Shown: in pieces, positions 46,523-56,846 of the stretch
Position numbering within the stretch: position 1 is the first letter of the stretch
How the letters are laid out: each line of letters begins with the position of its first letter
Source: Caloramator sp.
GTDB taxonomy: Bacteria > Bacillota > Clostridia > Clostridiales > Caloramatoraceae
Length of the DNA: 58,444 nt
Direction: 5' to 3'
Assembly (NCBI GenBank): GCA_026416875.1
Contig: JAOAEI010000004.1
Coordinates: 1-58,444 of the forward strand
The notes under the pieces: model-generated
Databases searched by the model: none
Told to the model about the DNA's origin: nothing
The model's input: the letters and a program-made list of their open reading frames with translations, nothing else
Made by a program: the position numbers and the translations under genes

Positions 46523-48193
46523 TTATAGTTCTTTTATAAGTTTTGCTATATTGTTGGCAACTAGTGCCCCTGACTGAAGGGCACCCTGCATCCATCCGTG
46601 CTTAGTTGATACATGCTCACCTGCAAAATGAACCCTTCCGTTCATTTCTGGAGTTGTAGAATCATAAAGGAATAATTCTTTTTGATTTGGAAGCATAAAA
46701 CAAACTCCTCCCCATATAAAGGGAACTTCTGACCAAAGGATGGAAGTATAATCTATCAGATTATCGTCGATATATCCTTCTGGAAGTTTGTGTATCTTTT
46801 CTATACATTTTATTATTTCTTTAATTCTTAGATTTTCATATTCTCTCCCAAGCCTTACGGCATTTTGATTCCAATTGTAGGAGGCAAGTAGAGTTCCAGG
46901 TTCTTTATAGGATGTATTTTCCTTTAGGTTATATTTAAACAATTCACCTTTAACAGGAACTAAATGATCTGAAGGATAAACTGTTAATATTGTTATAAGA
47001 TCTGTTAATGTTGTTCCGCTTAAGGGATTATTTTTATCCTTTTCCCAAAACCTTTCCTTTAGATATAGGAAGGTTTTTTGACCTATTTCATAATTAAGTT
47101 CATTAATGGCCTGCATTTTTCTAACTGTAAACGGAGGATTAATTTTTATTCTTCTTAGGCTAGAAAAGGGAACAGCACAAATTACGAAATCGAAATCCAT
47201 ATAAAAATAGCTGTTGTCGTTTAGGTCTATAACTTCAAGGACTATTTTATGGCTGTCATATGGGGACTGGATTATTGAATTAACTAGATTTCCAAGTCTA
47301 AAATTAACCTTACCAGGACCTTTAGAATTTATAAGTTGGTTATAAAAGGCAAGGGGAAGATTTATTATTCCACCTTCAATGGTGTAGGTATATAAAAAGT
47401 CTAGCGTATAGTATTCTGCTAATATTTCAATAAGGCTTATATGGATGAGATCGCCCTCTAGGGGAGATATATTGCTAATTAAAGAAATAGCATTTTGGGA
47501 AAGGCCAGCATTTTCATATCCCTGCCTTAAGGAGATCCCTTGTATTTCCTTTATTTTTTTAGAATAATCTTTTTTAATTTCTAAAAGTTCTTTTCTTTCT
47601 TCCTTTGAAAGTTTATTGAAATATTTTTTATATAATCTTCCTATTAATTCATTTGAGGTTTGTTTTTTCTCCCTTTCGGGGAGATCAAATTGCGGGTATA
47701 TATTTTCCATTATGCTATGCTGATTATTAGCTGCATATGCATTTCTAATGTAATATAAAGAGGAAATGCTCCTGCTTATGAAGGGGATAGTTTTAAGCTT
47801 AAATTCATTTATATAGTGCCAGGTTGTTTCGTGGGAGGGTGGAATGCGCATAGGACCAAGTTCACCATATTGATTTTTGGACTTGTCAAAAAAATGGGTT
47901 TTAACTCTTCCTCCTATTTTATTTGAGGCTTCAAAAATAGTAATGTCGCATCCTATTTTGTTTAGTTCATAGGCAGCACAAAGCCCTGAAAGTCCTGCAC
48001 CTATAATTGCTATTTTAAATTTTTTACCCTGTTCTTTAGATGCTATTTTTTCAATGTCTTGTGGAGGTGAAAGAAGCTTTATTATTTCATCAAAATCCTC
48101 CTCGCGATTATCTGTTTTTAGGAAAAATCTTAAAATTTCATGCCTTTCAACATCAGTAGGACTTGAGATTTGGTATGGGATTTGAATTTTCAT
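46523..48193 (-). CDS. Flavin monoamine/amino-acid oxidase family protein
   Basis: 'IAIIGAGLSGLCAAYELNKIGCDITIFEASNKIGGRVKTH', 'GRVHFAGEHVSTKHGWMQGALQSG'. Confidence 0.9.
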   Translation of the reverse strand: MKIQIPYQISSPTDVERHEILRFFLKTDNREEDFDEIIKLLSPPQDIEKIASKEQGKKFKIAIIGAGLSGLCAAYELNKIGCDITIFEASNKIGGRVKTHFFDKSKNQYGELGPMRIPPSHETTWHYINEFKLKTIPFISRSISSLYYIRNAYAANNQHSIMENIYPQFDLPEREKKQTSNELIGRLYKKYFNKLSKEERKELLEIKKDYSKKIKEIQGISLRQGYENAGLSQNAISLISNISPLEGDLIHISLIEILAEYYTLDFLYTYTIEGGIINLPLAFYNQLINSKGPGKVNFRLGNLVNSIIQSPYDSHKIVLEVIDLNDNSYFYMDFDFVICAVPFSSLRRIKINPPFTVRKMQAINELNYEIGQKTFLYLKERFWEKDKNNPLSGTTLTDLITILTVYPSDHLVPVKGELFKYNLKENTSYKEPGTLLASYNWNQNAVRLGREYENLRIKEIIKCIEKIHKLPEGYIDDNLIDYTSILWSEVPFIWGGVCFMLPNQKELFLYDSTTPEMNGRVHFAGEHVSTKHGWMQGALQSGALVANNIAKLIKEL

Positions 48194-48300
48194 TATATCA
48201 CCAAAGGGATTTTTATTAATTTATATGAAGAAAAATATTATATTAATGATATAATTGATATTGAAATTTTAAAAAAAGTTGCTATAATAGTAAGTGATGA

Positions 48301-48376
48301 TGCCGAGTAGCCAAGTTGGTAAGGCACCTGACTCTGGATCAGGCAATCGTGGGTTCGAGTCCTACCTCGGCAGCCA
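48301..48376 (+). tRNA. tRNA-Gln (anticodon CTG), CCA encoded
   Basis: Acceptor TGCCGAG/CTCGGCA, anticodon arm CCTGA-CTCTGGA-TCAGG, T arm GTGGG-TTCGAGT-CCTAC, CCA end. Confidence 0.93.
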
Positions 48377-48477
48377 ATGGGGTGGTAAATAGCCACCCCT
48401 AATTTTTTTATTTGTTTTAATTGAAAATTCTGAATATAGCGAATATAATTATATAAAAGCCTAAAAGGAGGGTTATA

Positions 48478-49773
48478 ATGAAAAAATTATTGATAGAAAA
48501 CGTAAAGATAATTACGATGGAAGGAGAAGACATCATTATTCCTAAAGGATATATTTATATTGAAGATAACAAGATAGTAAAGATTAAGGAAGGAGTTTAT
48601 GAAGGAGAAAGGGATGGCCTTGAGGTTATAGATGGAAATGGCTGTGTTGCACTTCCAGGATTTATAAACTGCCATACTCATGTGCCTATGACCCTCTTAA
48701 GGGGTTATGGCGAGGGGCTGCCACTAATGAGATGGCTCAATGAAAAAATATGGCCCTTTGAAGCAAGGTTAACTGAAGAAGATATATATAATGGAGCTCT
48801 TTTAGGAATTATAGAAATGATAAAAAGCGGAACTACATCATTTATAGATATGTATTTTAGGGAGGATGCAATAGCAAAGGCCTGCAAAATGGCAAACATT
48901 AGGGGATTTTTAGGAAGTCCAATAATTGGAGATATGTGGGAAAGGCAGATGGATGAGACGCTAAGATTGTTTGATGAATATAAAGAGGATGAATTAGTAA
49001 AAATATTTATTGCTCCTCACTCTCCATATACGTGTTCCTTTGAAACTTTAGAAAAAGTAGGAGAAATAGCAAGAAACTATAAATTACCTGTCCATATCCA
49101 TATTGCTGAAACTAAGGATGAGGTAAATATAATAAGGGAAAAGTATAGCAAAACTCCAGCAGAAGTTTGCAAAGATGCAGGACTTTATGATGAAAATAAA
49201 GTTATTGCAGCCCACTGCGTTCAATTAAATGATGATGATATCATGATGATTAAGGATTATGATTTTACAGTTGTATATAACCCACAAAGCAATATGAAGC
49301 TTGCCAGCGGTGCAGCACCTATTGTTAAGATGATGGAAAATGGAATTAATGTAGCTTTAGGAACCGACGGAGCATCCAGCAATAATAATCTTAATATGAT
49401 AGATGAAATGAAATCTGCATCACTTCTTCAAAAGCTTACATATAGCGATGCGACAGCATTAAGCGCCTATGATACTTTAAAGCTTGCAACGGTAAATGCA
49501 GCAAAGGCTGTGGGGATGGAGGATAAACTTGGAAAAATCAAGGAGGGTTATTTAGCAGATATAATTTTAATTGATTTTAACAAACCTCATCTAACCCCTC
49601 CAACGGATATTTATTCGAATATTGTTTATTCAGCTAATGGATCTGAAATAAAGACAGTAATAATTAACGGCAAAACTGTTTTAAAGGATTATAAGATTCT
49701 TTTTACAAATGAGGAGGAAGCGATTTTGAAGGCCAACCAATCCTTTATCAAGGTTATTGAAAGATTAAAGTAA
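48478..49773 (+). CDS. Amidohydrolase (SAH/MTA deaminase-like)
   Basis: 'GFINCHTHVPMTLLRGYGEGLPLMRWLNEKIWPFE', 'HIAETKDEV', 'LGTDGASSNNNLNM'. Confidence 0.9.
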   Translation: MKKLLIENVKIITMEGEDIIIPKGYIYIEDNKIVKIKEGVYEGERDGLEVIDGNGCVALPGFINCHTHVPMTLLRGYGEGLPLMRWLNEKIWPFEARLTEEDIYNGALLGIIEMIKSGTTSFIDMYFREDAIAKACKMANIRGFLGSPIIGDMWERQMDETLRLFDEYKEDELVKIFIAPHSPYTCSFETLEKVGEIARNYKLPVHIHIAETKDEVNIIREKYSKTPAEVCKDAGLYDENKVIAAHCVQLNDDDIMMIKDYDFTVVYNPQSNMKLASGAAPIVKMMENGINVALGTDGASSNNNLNMIDEMKSASLLQKLTYSDATALSAYDTLKLATVNAAKAVGMEDKLGKIKEGYLADIILIDFNKPHLTPPTDIYSNIVYSANGSEIKTVIINGKTVLKDYKILFTNEEEAILKANQSFIKVIERLK

Positions 49774-50775
49774 GTTCTTTAAATAATAAAATGTTTTTGT
49801 AATGATTATACTAACGAAGACGGCAAAACCTGTAAAAATTAAGGGGAATCTACTGCTTAATTTTATAATACTATTATCAATTACTAAATCAGGTGCTAAA
49901 TTATCGTTGATTTGTATAAGGGAAGTTCCTTTCATAAAGGAATTTTTAGGAATGTTTAATAAATCGCAGATTGTTGGTGCTACATCAAGCTGAGATGCCC
50001 ATTCCTTTTGGATTAAATTTAGTTTTTCGATGTCATTATCAATAATTATAAGGGGAATTTCAATACACCCTTTATTATCATCACCATGGCCTCCTTCATC
50101 CCTATGGCCATGGTCTGATATTACAATTAAAGTATAATTTTTGTTTTTTATATGATTCCATAAATATTCAATGTTTTTATCAATGTTTTTGCAAGAATTT
50201 TTATATTCTTTCGATAAGGCACCGTGCCTATGACCAGCTTTATCCACCTCCATAGGATGAACTAATAATATGTCAGGATTAAAGTCACCTATAATATTTA
50301 TTGCCCTATTAAAAACTTTTGAATCACTGTTAAAGTAGGTATATCTGTAATTGAATGAATAAGGAAATAGCTCAAGAAGCCAGTAGTATCCTGATAGAGC
50401 TGTTTTGTAACCTGACCTTTTAGCAAGAAGAAAAACATCAGGAATTAAAGAAGGGATAGGATGAAAGTTCCTTGTTATCCCGTTTATGTTGGTTGGAGAA
50501 CCAGTAAAAATCCTTTCGTAGCCTGGTCTTGATAAAGTTGGAGGAAAACATTTTGAATTATAAAGGACACCCTTTTTACAATCTATCATATTTAATAAAA
50601 AGGGCATATAATCGATGGAATCTAGGCGAAGCCCATCTACAAGAATGATGCATATTTTTCTATTACTTTTATTAGAAACCATATTATTTAAAGATTTTAA
50701 CTGTGCTTTAATTAATAAATTATGCAACATAAAAAAAATTGTAATAAAAATAAAGATTTGGGTTAAAATTCTCAT
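49765..50775 (-). CDS. Alkaline phosphatase superfamily (sulfatase/phosphodiesterase-like) membrane-anchored protein
   Basis: 'CIILVDGLRLDSIDYMPFL', 'VISDHGHRDEGGHGDD'; likely ATG at 50775. Confidence 0.8.
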   Translation of the reverse strand: MRILTQIFIFITIFFMLHNLLIKAQLKSLNNMVSNKSNRKICIILVDGLRLDSIDYMPFLLNMIDCKKGVLYNSKCFPPTLSRPGYERIFTGSPTNINGITRNFHPIPSLIPDVFLLAKRSGYKTALSGYYWLLELFPYSFNYRYTYFNSDSKVFNRAINIIGDFNPDILLVHPMEVDKAGHRHGALSKEYKNSCKNIDKNIEYLWNHIKNKNYTLIVISDHGHRDEGGHGDDNKGCIEIPLIIIDNDIEKLNLIQKEWASQLDVAPTICDLLNIPKNSFMKGTSLIQINDNLAPDLVIDNSIIKLSSRFPLIFTGFAVFVSIIITKTFYYLKNLL

Positions 50776-50818
50776 AGCATCACCTATAAATAGTTTGGGA
50801 AAAAAATAAATATTAATG

Positions 50819-50847
50819 TTGGAAAATATAAATAATTGGGTTATAAT
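50819..50847 (+). promoter_or_regulatory. Sigma-A-type promoter for rubredoxin gene
   Basis: TTGGAA-N17-TATAAT. Confidence 0.6.
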
Positions 50848-50880
50848 ATGGAAAAGGACTATTAACAAGGAGGTATTTTT

Positions 50881-51039
50881 ATGGACAAATATTTATGCCC
50901 AGCATGTGGTTATGTTTATGATCCAGCAAATGGCGATCCAGATAACGGAGTAGCTCCTGGAACAAGGTTTGAGGATATTCCAGAAGATTGGGTATGCCCT
51001 CTTTGTGGACTCCCAAAATCGGAATTTGAAAAGATGTAA
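50881..51039 (+). CDS. Rubredoxin (52 aa; below the ORF-track cutoff)
   Basis: [52 protein letters not shown]. Confidence 0.97.
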   Translation: MDKYLCPACGYVYDPANGDPDNGVAPGTRFEDIPEDWVCPLCGLPKSEFEKM

Positions 51040-51040
51040 A

Positions 51041-51076
51041 ATACACCCCCAAAAATCAAGGGGGTGTATTTTTTTG
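51041..51076 (+). terminator. Rho-independent terminator
   Basis: ATACACCCCC-AAAAATCAA-GGGGGTGTATTTTTTT. Confidence 0.85.
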
Positions 51077-51124
51077 TGGTGTAGGGGCAAATTATTGATA
51101 GAAAAATGAAAAGGGGTGTTTAAT

Positions 51125-51364
51125 ATGCTTATATGTCCTATTTGTAATGGACTTAATGATTATAATAAGAAATGTCCATTGTGTGGGAACAGGATGGAGA
51201 TTTTAGATAGGATTGAGAATTATTATGACAGTTATTCTGCTGACCTGCCGTATGAAATTACCGATCTTAATGATGGTGATCCAAGTTATATTTGTAAGCA
51301 TATAATTATGTGCCCAAGTTGTGGTTATAGGGATGTAGAGGGAATTTATAATATTCAAAAATAA
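51125..51364 (+). CDS. Small zinc-ribbon hypothetical protein
   Basis: CPIC...CPLC...C...CPSCGY motifs. Confidence 0.6.
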   Translation: MLICPICNGLNDYNKKCPLCGNRMEILDRIENYYDSYSADLPYEITDLNDGDPSYICKHIIMCPSCGYRDVEGIYNIQK

Positions 51365-51453
51365 TAATACTTTACAATGCTTTGATAATAATTATATAAT
51401 AAATTAAACATTATTTTTGTTTTTTATTTTAATATTTTATGGGGGAGGGTAAT

Positions 51454-52347
51454 GTGACTAATTTAATAAAATCTTATCAGGAAGCATATGATAAAGCCTT
51501 TGTAAAATTAAAAAATAATTCTAATGTTATCGCTGTAATCGTTTATGGAAGTATTGTTTCAGGTGATATTTGGGAAGAATCGGATATAGATTTTTTTGTT
51601 ATAACAAGGGAGCAAAATAAATTATTAAATATATACAGTAAAATCAATAATGTTCCCATTCAGGTTAATTATATGTCAAAGGAAATTTTTATTAAGTCTT
51701 ATACCAACCTGTTAAAGGGAGGAACCTTCCATAAGGCCTTCTTTACAGGGAAATTAGTTTATTGCCTTGATGATGAAATTAAGGAACTTTTTAATTCAAT
51801 TAGGTTTTACTATGATAGGGATAGAAACATTAGAAATCTTGAGATATTATGTAATATTTTTAACTGCTTACATTATTCAAGAAAATATTACTATACAGGA
51901 AAATATGAAACTTCCTTTCAATGGATAGTGGATCTTATTACAAATTTTGCTAGGCTTCAGTTAAATGTAAAAGGATATATAACCGATAAGGATATTTTAT
52001 CCTTTGCCGTGAGCATGGATGAGGAAGTAGATAAGCTCTTTAATATATTAAACACACAACAATCTTTAAAGGAAAAGATATATACTGTTCTTGATACTAT
52101 TGAAAAATATCTCGATCAGAATATTTCTACTCTTGCTCTGCCTGTTATCGAATTTTTAAAGGAAAAAAAGCAACTTTTATCAATTCATGATATTAAAAAT
52201 TCTCCAGAATTTAAACAGTTAAATGGAGATTTGAATTATCTTTTAGATTATTTAGCACAAAAGGGATTAATCAATCAATCTTTGAGAAGTTTTACAACAT
52301 ATGGTGATGAGGAGCTTATTGAGGAGCTTGTTTATTATGTTTATTGA
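51454..52347 (+). CDS. Nucleotidyltransferase-domain protein
   Basis: 'VIVYGSIVSGDIWEESDIDFFVI' NTase motif; GTG start 51454 after GGGGGAGGG. Confidence 0.82.
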   Translation: MTNLIKSYQEAYDKAFVKLKNNSNVIAVIVYGSIVSGDIWEESDIDFFVITREQNKLLNIYSKINNVPIQVNYMSKEIFIKSYTNLLKGGTFHKAFFTGKLVYCLDDEIKELFNSIRFYYDRDRNIRNLEILCNIFNCLHYSRKYYYTGKYETSFQWIVDLITNFARLQLNVKGYITDKDILSFAVSMDEEVDKLFNILNTQQSLKEKIYTVLDTIEKYLDQNISTLALPVIEFLKEKKQLLSIHDIKNSPEFKQLNGDLNYLLDYLAQKGLINQSLRSFTTYGDEELIEELVYYVY

Positions 52348-52361
52348 TTTGGAGGTGGACC

Positions 52362-53207
52362 ATGAAAAAAATTAAAATAATTGCCGATAGCGGCTGTGAT
52401 CTTGAAAGGGATTATGCAGAAGAGCTTGGAGTTTATATCATTCCTATGCTTGTATATTTTGGTGAAGAGGCTTTTTATGATAGAGTTACTATGACTACTG
52501 AAGAATTCTATGAAAAGCTAAAGACCTTTAAAGATCTTCCAAAAACGACTCAGATAACTCCAGCAAGGTTTATGGAAGTCTTTAAAAAGTTTTTGGATGA
52601 AGGATATCATATAATTTATATAAGTTTTTCCTCCGGTCTTTCAGGAACATATCAGTCTGCCCTTGTTGCAAGGGAAGAACTTGGCGAGGAAAATATAGAT
52701 GTTATCGATTCAAAGGGAGCTTCAGTTGGATATGGCCTTATTGTTAGAGAGGCTGCTTTGATGGTTAAGGAAGGAAAAACTAAGGAGGAAATTATTGATA
52801 GAGTAGTCTACATGAGGGACAGGATGGAGTATATATTTGCCGTTGGAAATCTTGAAATGTTAAAAAGGGGAGGAAGAATTTCAAGCTCTAAGGCTCTTAT
52901 AGGTAATTTATTGAATATTAAGCCTATTTTGCAGTTTGATAACGGATATATCGTTCCCTATGATAAAGTGAGGGGGGAAAAGGCGATTATAAAGAAAATG
53001 ATTGAAACGATGCAGGAGAGGGGATACGAATTAGATAAACAGGTTATAGGTCTAAATTATTCAAGGAATTTAGATTTTTGCATGCAGCTTAAGGAAGAAA
53101 TAGAAAAAACCTTTAATGTTAAGGAATTCGTTATATCAGAAATTGGTCCAACGATAGGAAGCCATGTTGGTGAAGGAACTACATCAGTTTTCTTTATGAG
53201 AAAATAG
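52362..53207 (+). CDS. DegV family fatty-acid-binding protein
   Basis: 'IIADSGCDL', 'TTQITPARFMEVF', 'ISFSSGLSGTYQSA'. Confidence 0.95.
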   Translation: MKKIKIIADSGCDLERDYAEELGVYIIPMLVYFGEEAFYDRVTMTTEEFYEKLKTFKDLPKTTQITPARFMEVFKKFLDEGYHIIYISFSSGLSGTYQSALVAREELGEENIDVIDSKGASVGYGLIVREAALMVKEGKTKEEIIDRVVYMRDRMEYIFAVGNLEMLKRGGRISSSKALIGNLLNIKPILQFDNGYIVPYDKVRGEKAIIKKMIETMQERGYELDKQVIGLNYSRNLDFCMQLKEEIEKTFNVKEFVISEIGPTIGSHVGEGTTSVFFMRK

Positions 53208-53215
53208 GTGGTCTT

Positions 53216-54628
53216 ATGAAGTTTTATGAAAATATAAAGCTAGATGAGCTTTCTAATGAGCCTAAATATATTCAGCTCTATGAGATTTTAAAAAATCTAA
53301 TTGAGGAAGGTGCCATAAAACCTGATGAAAAGCTTCCTACAATAAGGGAACTTTCTAAAAAACTTAGCGTAAATACTGTTACAGTTGTAAATGCATATAA
53401 GCTTTTAGAACAGAAGGGATATGTCTATACAAAGGTAGGAAGTGGAACTTTTGTAGCAAAGCAGAAATATGAAAGGATTCAGGTTTTTTCTGAAAATCCT
53501 TTAGCATTTAATATAAAAAGGGAAGAAAATGATGAAGGCATAAATTTTTCCACGTTAACACCACAAAGTAGTCTTTTTCCCGTTGAAGACTTTAAGTCTG
53601 TCATAAATCGGGTTTTAGATAGGGATGGAGCTAGTGCCTTTAATTATGTTGAGCCTCAGGGATATGAACCTTTAAGGGAATCTATATGGAATTATCTAAA
53701 GGAATGCGGAGTTGAATGTGAAATAGATAATATTAGCATTATTTCAGGTGCACAGCAGGGAATAGACCTTGTGGCAAAGGTTCTTGTTAATTTTAATGAT
53801 ACTATTATTATTGAAAGTCCTACCTATACAGGTGCGGCAGCTATATTTAAAAATAGAGGGGCAAACATTATAGAAATTCCAATTAAGGATGATGGATTAG
53901 ATCTTAATGAGCTTGAGGAGGTCCTAAGAAGGCATAGAGTTAAACTTATTTATGTAATGCCTAATTTTCAGAATCCTACGTCTATTACCTATAGCGTTGA
54001 AAAGAAATTAGAACTTATAAACTTGGCGTTAAAATATAATACATATATTTTAGAGGATGATTTTTTAACTGAGATTAACTTTTTAAATAAGCCTAATGAA
54101 CCTTTAAAGGCCCTTGATTTTTGCGATAGAGTAATTTTTATTAAAAGTTTTTCAAAGATTTTCATGCCAGGTCTTAGACTTGCAGTGATAGTATCTCCCT
54201 TTAATATATCTAGAAATTTAGTTTTTGCAAAACAAAATACTGATATTTCAACATCAAGTTTAATTCAAAGGGCCTTTGATTTATATCTTAGGCAAGGCTT
54301 ATGGACAAGGCATTTAAATAATATTAAGGATATTTATTTCAAAAGATACTGCTTAATGAAGGAAAAGCTAAGTGAAATTAAGGGTATAAGATTTAAAGAT
54401 CCTAAAGGTGGAATTCATTTTTGGATTGAATCAGACTTGGATTCAACTATAATAGCATATAATGCAAAGAAAAGGGGCATTTCAATAGCTCCTGGTAGAG
54501 CTTTTTATCTTGATTCAAGAAGCAGTAATAATTTTAGATTAAGTTTTGCCCAAACGGATTATGATGGGATAACAAAGGGGATAAATATTTTAAAAGAGAT
54601 TTTTGATGAAATAAAAATGCCAGGGTAA
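53216..54628 (+). CDS. MocR-type GntR/aminotransferase regulator
   Basis: N-terminal wHTH 'LPTIRELSKKLSVNTVTVVNAYKLLEQKGYVYTKVGSGTFV' fused to a PLP aminotransferase. Confidence 0.94.
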   Translation: MKFYENIKLDELSNEPKYIQLYEILKNLIEEGAIKPDEKLPTIRELSKKLSVNTVTVVNAYKLLEQKGYVYTKVGSGTFVAKQKYERIQVFSENPLAFNIKREENDEGINFSTLTPQSSLFPVEDFKSVINRVLDRDGASAFNYVEPQGYEPLRESIWNYLKECGVECEIDNISIISGAQQGIDLVAKVLVNFNDTIIIESPTYTGAAAIFKNRGANIIEIPIKDDGLDLNELEEVLRRHRVKLIYVMPNFQNPTSITYSVEKKLELINLALKYNTYILEDDFLTEINFLNKPNEPLKALDFCDRVIFIKSFSKIFMPGLRLAVIVSPFNISRNLVFAKQNTDISTSSLIQRAFDLYLRQGLWTRHLNNIKDIYFKRYCLMKEKLSEIKGIRFKDPKGGIHFWIESDLDSTIIAYNAKKRGISIAPGRAFYLDSRSSNNFRLSFAQTDYDGITKGINILKEIFDEIKMPG

Positions 54629-54642
54629 TCCCTGGCAATTTA

Positions 54643-54837
54643 TTAGCCTTTTATAGCTTCGTTTAAATCTTTTAACATAGCATCTAGATTAATTCCATGG
54701 GCCATAGCGCCTTGTTCTAAAGTTTCATATCTAGCTGCTATGCAACCTAAACAACCCATGCCGTATTTAGCAAAAACTTGAGCTGTTTGAGGATATTTTT
54801 GAACTATTTCAATTATACCCATATCTTTTGTAATCAT
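54643..54837 (-). CDS. DUF1858 domain protein
   Basis: 'MGIIEIVQKYPQTAQVFAKYGMGCLGCIAARYETLEQGAMAHGI'. Confidence 0.9.
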   Translation of the reverse strand: MITKDMGIIEIVQKYPQTAQVFAKYGMGCLGCIAARYETLEQGAMAHGINLDAMLKDLNEAIKG

Positions 54838-54962
54838 AGGGTCTAACCTCCTTAAATAATATTTAAGCTTAATTTATCTTAACATATATTTCTTAAAAAA
54901 ACAACTATATTAGTTAACATTAAATTTTATTGTTTACAAAAATTTCTTTCTGAGGTGAGAGG

Positions 54963-55619
54963 ATGTTTAAGGAAGATTGGACAGTCTTAAGGCAAGCTGA
55001 GGTTTCATTCGAAGAAAAGAAATCAATATTTATCTGCAACATAAAAAGGGTCAAAAATGAAGAGGAGGCTATGGAGTTTATAAATTCTATAAGAGAAAAA
55101 TATAAGGATGCTACCCATAATGTTTATGCCTATATAACTAATAATGGAATATCGATGAGATATTCGGACGATGGTGAGCCACAGGGAACTGCTGGACCGC
55201 CGGTTTTGGAGGTTTTAAAGAGGGAAAATCTTAATGATGTTGCAGTTGTTGTCACAAGGTATTTTGGTGGAACTCTTTTAGGTGCGGGAGGACTCGTAAG
55301 GGCGTATAGTGCCTCCTGCAAACAAGGGGTGGATGCTGCAGGCAAAGTAAAAAGAAAAAGGGGAATAAAGTTTTCTCTAATTTTAGATTATGAAAAATAT
55401 GGAAAAGTAAATTATTATCTTCAAAGTAAAAACATAAAAATTCTAGATGTTGAATACTTAGAAAATATACGGATACAGGGTGTATGTTTGGAAGAAGAAT
55501 TTGAAAAAATTCACTCAGATATAATTGAAATAATGGGGGGAAATGATATAATTAAAGTTACAGATAATAATTTAGTCTTTGTAGATGAAGCAGAAAGGAT
55601 TATGGAGGTGCAAGAATAA
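54963..55619 (+). CDS. YigZ/IMPACT family protein
   Basis: 'DATHNVYAYI', 'YSDDGEPQGTAGPPVL', 'TRYFGGTLLGAGGLVRAYS'. Confidence 0.94.
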   Translation: MFKEDWTVLRQAEVSFEEKKSIFICNIKRVKNEEEAMEFINSIREKYKDATHNVYAYITNNGISMRYSDDGEPQGTAGPPVLEVLKRENLNDVAVVVTRYFGGTLLGAGGLVRAYSASCKQGVDAAGKVKRKRGIKFSLILDYEKYGKVNYYLQSKNIKILDVEYLENIRIQGVCLEEEFEKIHSDIIEIMGGNDIIKVTDNNLVFVDEAERIMEVQE

Positions 55620-55993
55620 TGAATATTAATGTTTTTAAAGAAAAGAAGGTTTGGGCTGTTGTCGGCAGTGTATCTAACAAGGAAAAGTTTGCTTACAAAA
55701 TCTATAATTTTTTAAAAAATAAGGGGTATAGGGTATATGCTGTAGATCCAAAGGGACTTGATGTGGATGGTGAAAAGTCGTATAAATCACTATTGGACTT
55801 ACCAGAGGTTCCGGAAGCTGTGGATATGGTTATAAATCCAGCCTTAGGTGGAAGTTATGTAGATGAAGCAAATCAATTAAACATTAAATATATATGGTTC
55901 CAGCCTGGGGCAGAAAGCATGGAACTTATAGAAAAGGCTAAAAACTTTGGTATGGAAGTTGTATATAGCCATTGCGTAATGAAGGAATTTTAA
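55619..55993 (+). CDS. CoA-binding protein (YccU-like)
   Basis: 'VWAVVGSVSNKEKFAYKIYNFLKNKGYRVYAVDPKG'. Confidence 0.9.
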   Translation: MNINVFKEKKVWAVVGSVSNKEKFAYKIYNFLKNKGYRVYAVDPKGLDVDGEKSYKSLLDLPEVPEAVDMVINPALGGSYVDEANQLNIKYIWFQPGAESMELIEKAKNFGMEVVYSHCVMKEF

Positions 55994-56030
55994 AAATCCC
56001 ACCGTCAGTTATGACGGTGGGATTTTTCTT
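55994..56030. terminator. Bidirectional terminator
   Basis: AAAAATCCCACCGTCA-GTTA-TGACGGTGGGATTTTT. Confidence 0.85.
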
Positions 56031-56376
56031 TTTTGCTCAAATAAATCTCATACGCACCCATAAAAAGAAGAAATACGCCAAACATTTTCTTTAATAGGGT
56101 TGAACCTAAACTAACAGCTAGAAGGGAACCTATAATTGAACCGATAATCCCCAAAATGATAAGAGTTTTTAACACATTTTTTTCTATGTTACCCTGCTTA
56201 ATGTGGGTATACAAAGCTACAATTGCCGTAGGAATGAATATGAGAAGATTGGTGCTTTGGGCAATTTGCTGCTTTACATTTAAAAATATGATTAAAGCAG
56301 GTATTAAAATTGTTCCTCCTCCAATTCCCATTCCACTAATAATTCCAGAAATTAAGCTTATAATAAAAATAATCAC
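56005..56376 (-). CDS. TauE/SafE half-transporter (second half-gene)
   Basis: 'SGIISGMGIGGGTILIPALIIFLNVKQQIAQSTNLLIFIPTAIVAL'. Confidence 0.82.
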   Translation of the reverse strand: MIIFIISLISGIISGMGIGGGTILIPALIIFLNVKQQIAQSTNLLIFIPTAIVALYTHIKQGNIEKNVLKTLIILGIIGSIIGSLLAVSLGSTLLKKMFGVFLLFMGAYEIYLSKKEKSHRHN

Positions 56377-56732
56377 TTAAAAAACACCATCCTTATTCCT
56401 GCGATTATCATAAATATTCCAAAGATTAACTTTAAAGTTCCGTCAGTAAATTTGTTAAGTATCTTTGCACCGATGTATCCGCCAATTATGTTGGCTATTA
56501 CAACTTTAAAGGTTAAGTTCCAGTCTACAAGGGATTTTGAAATATAAAAAACTGAGCTTATTATTGAAAGGGGAAAGATTATTGCAATAGCAGTTGCATG
56601 GGCTTTATGCTGTTCTATTTTTAGAACGTGGTTCATGGCAGGAACTAGTAATGTTCCGCCACCAGCACCAAAAAGTCCATTACATATTCCTGTTAAAAGG
56701 CCTATTATATAAATTTTTATCTTATCCTTCAT
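56373..56732 (-). CDS. TauE/SafE half-transporter (first half-gene)
   Basis: 'TGICNGLFGAGGGTLLVPAMNHVLKIEQHKAHATAIAIIFPLS'; overlaps the next gene by 4 nt. Confidence 0.82.
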   Translation of the reverse strand: MKDKIKIYIIGLLTGICNGLFGAGGGTLLVPAMNHVLKIEQHKAHATAIAIIFPLSIISSVFYISKSLVDWNLTFKVVIANIIGGYIGAKILNKFTDGTLKLIFGIFMIIAGIRMVFFK

Positions 56733-56846
56733 TTATATCACCTATAGTTTAGTTTTTAATTTATTGATGTTTTTATACCTTACAATATTGAAAGTTATTC
56801 ATTAATATGCTAATATCTTAAAAGAAAGTTTCAGGGAGGGACACTA

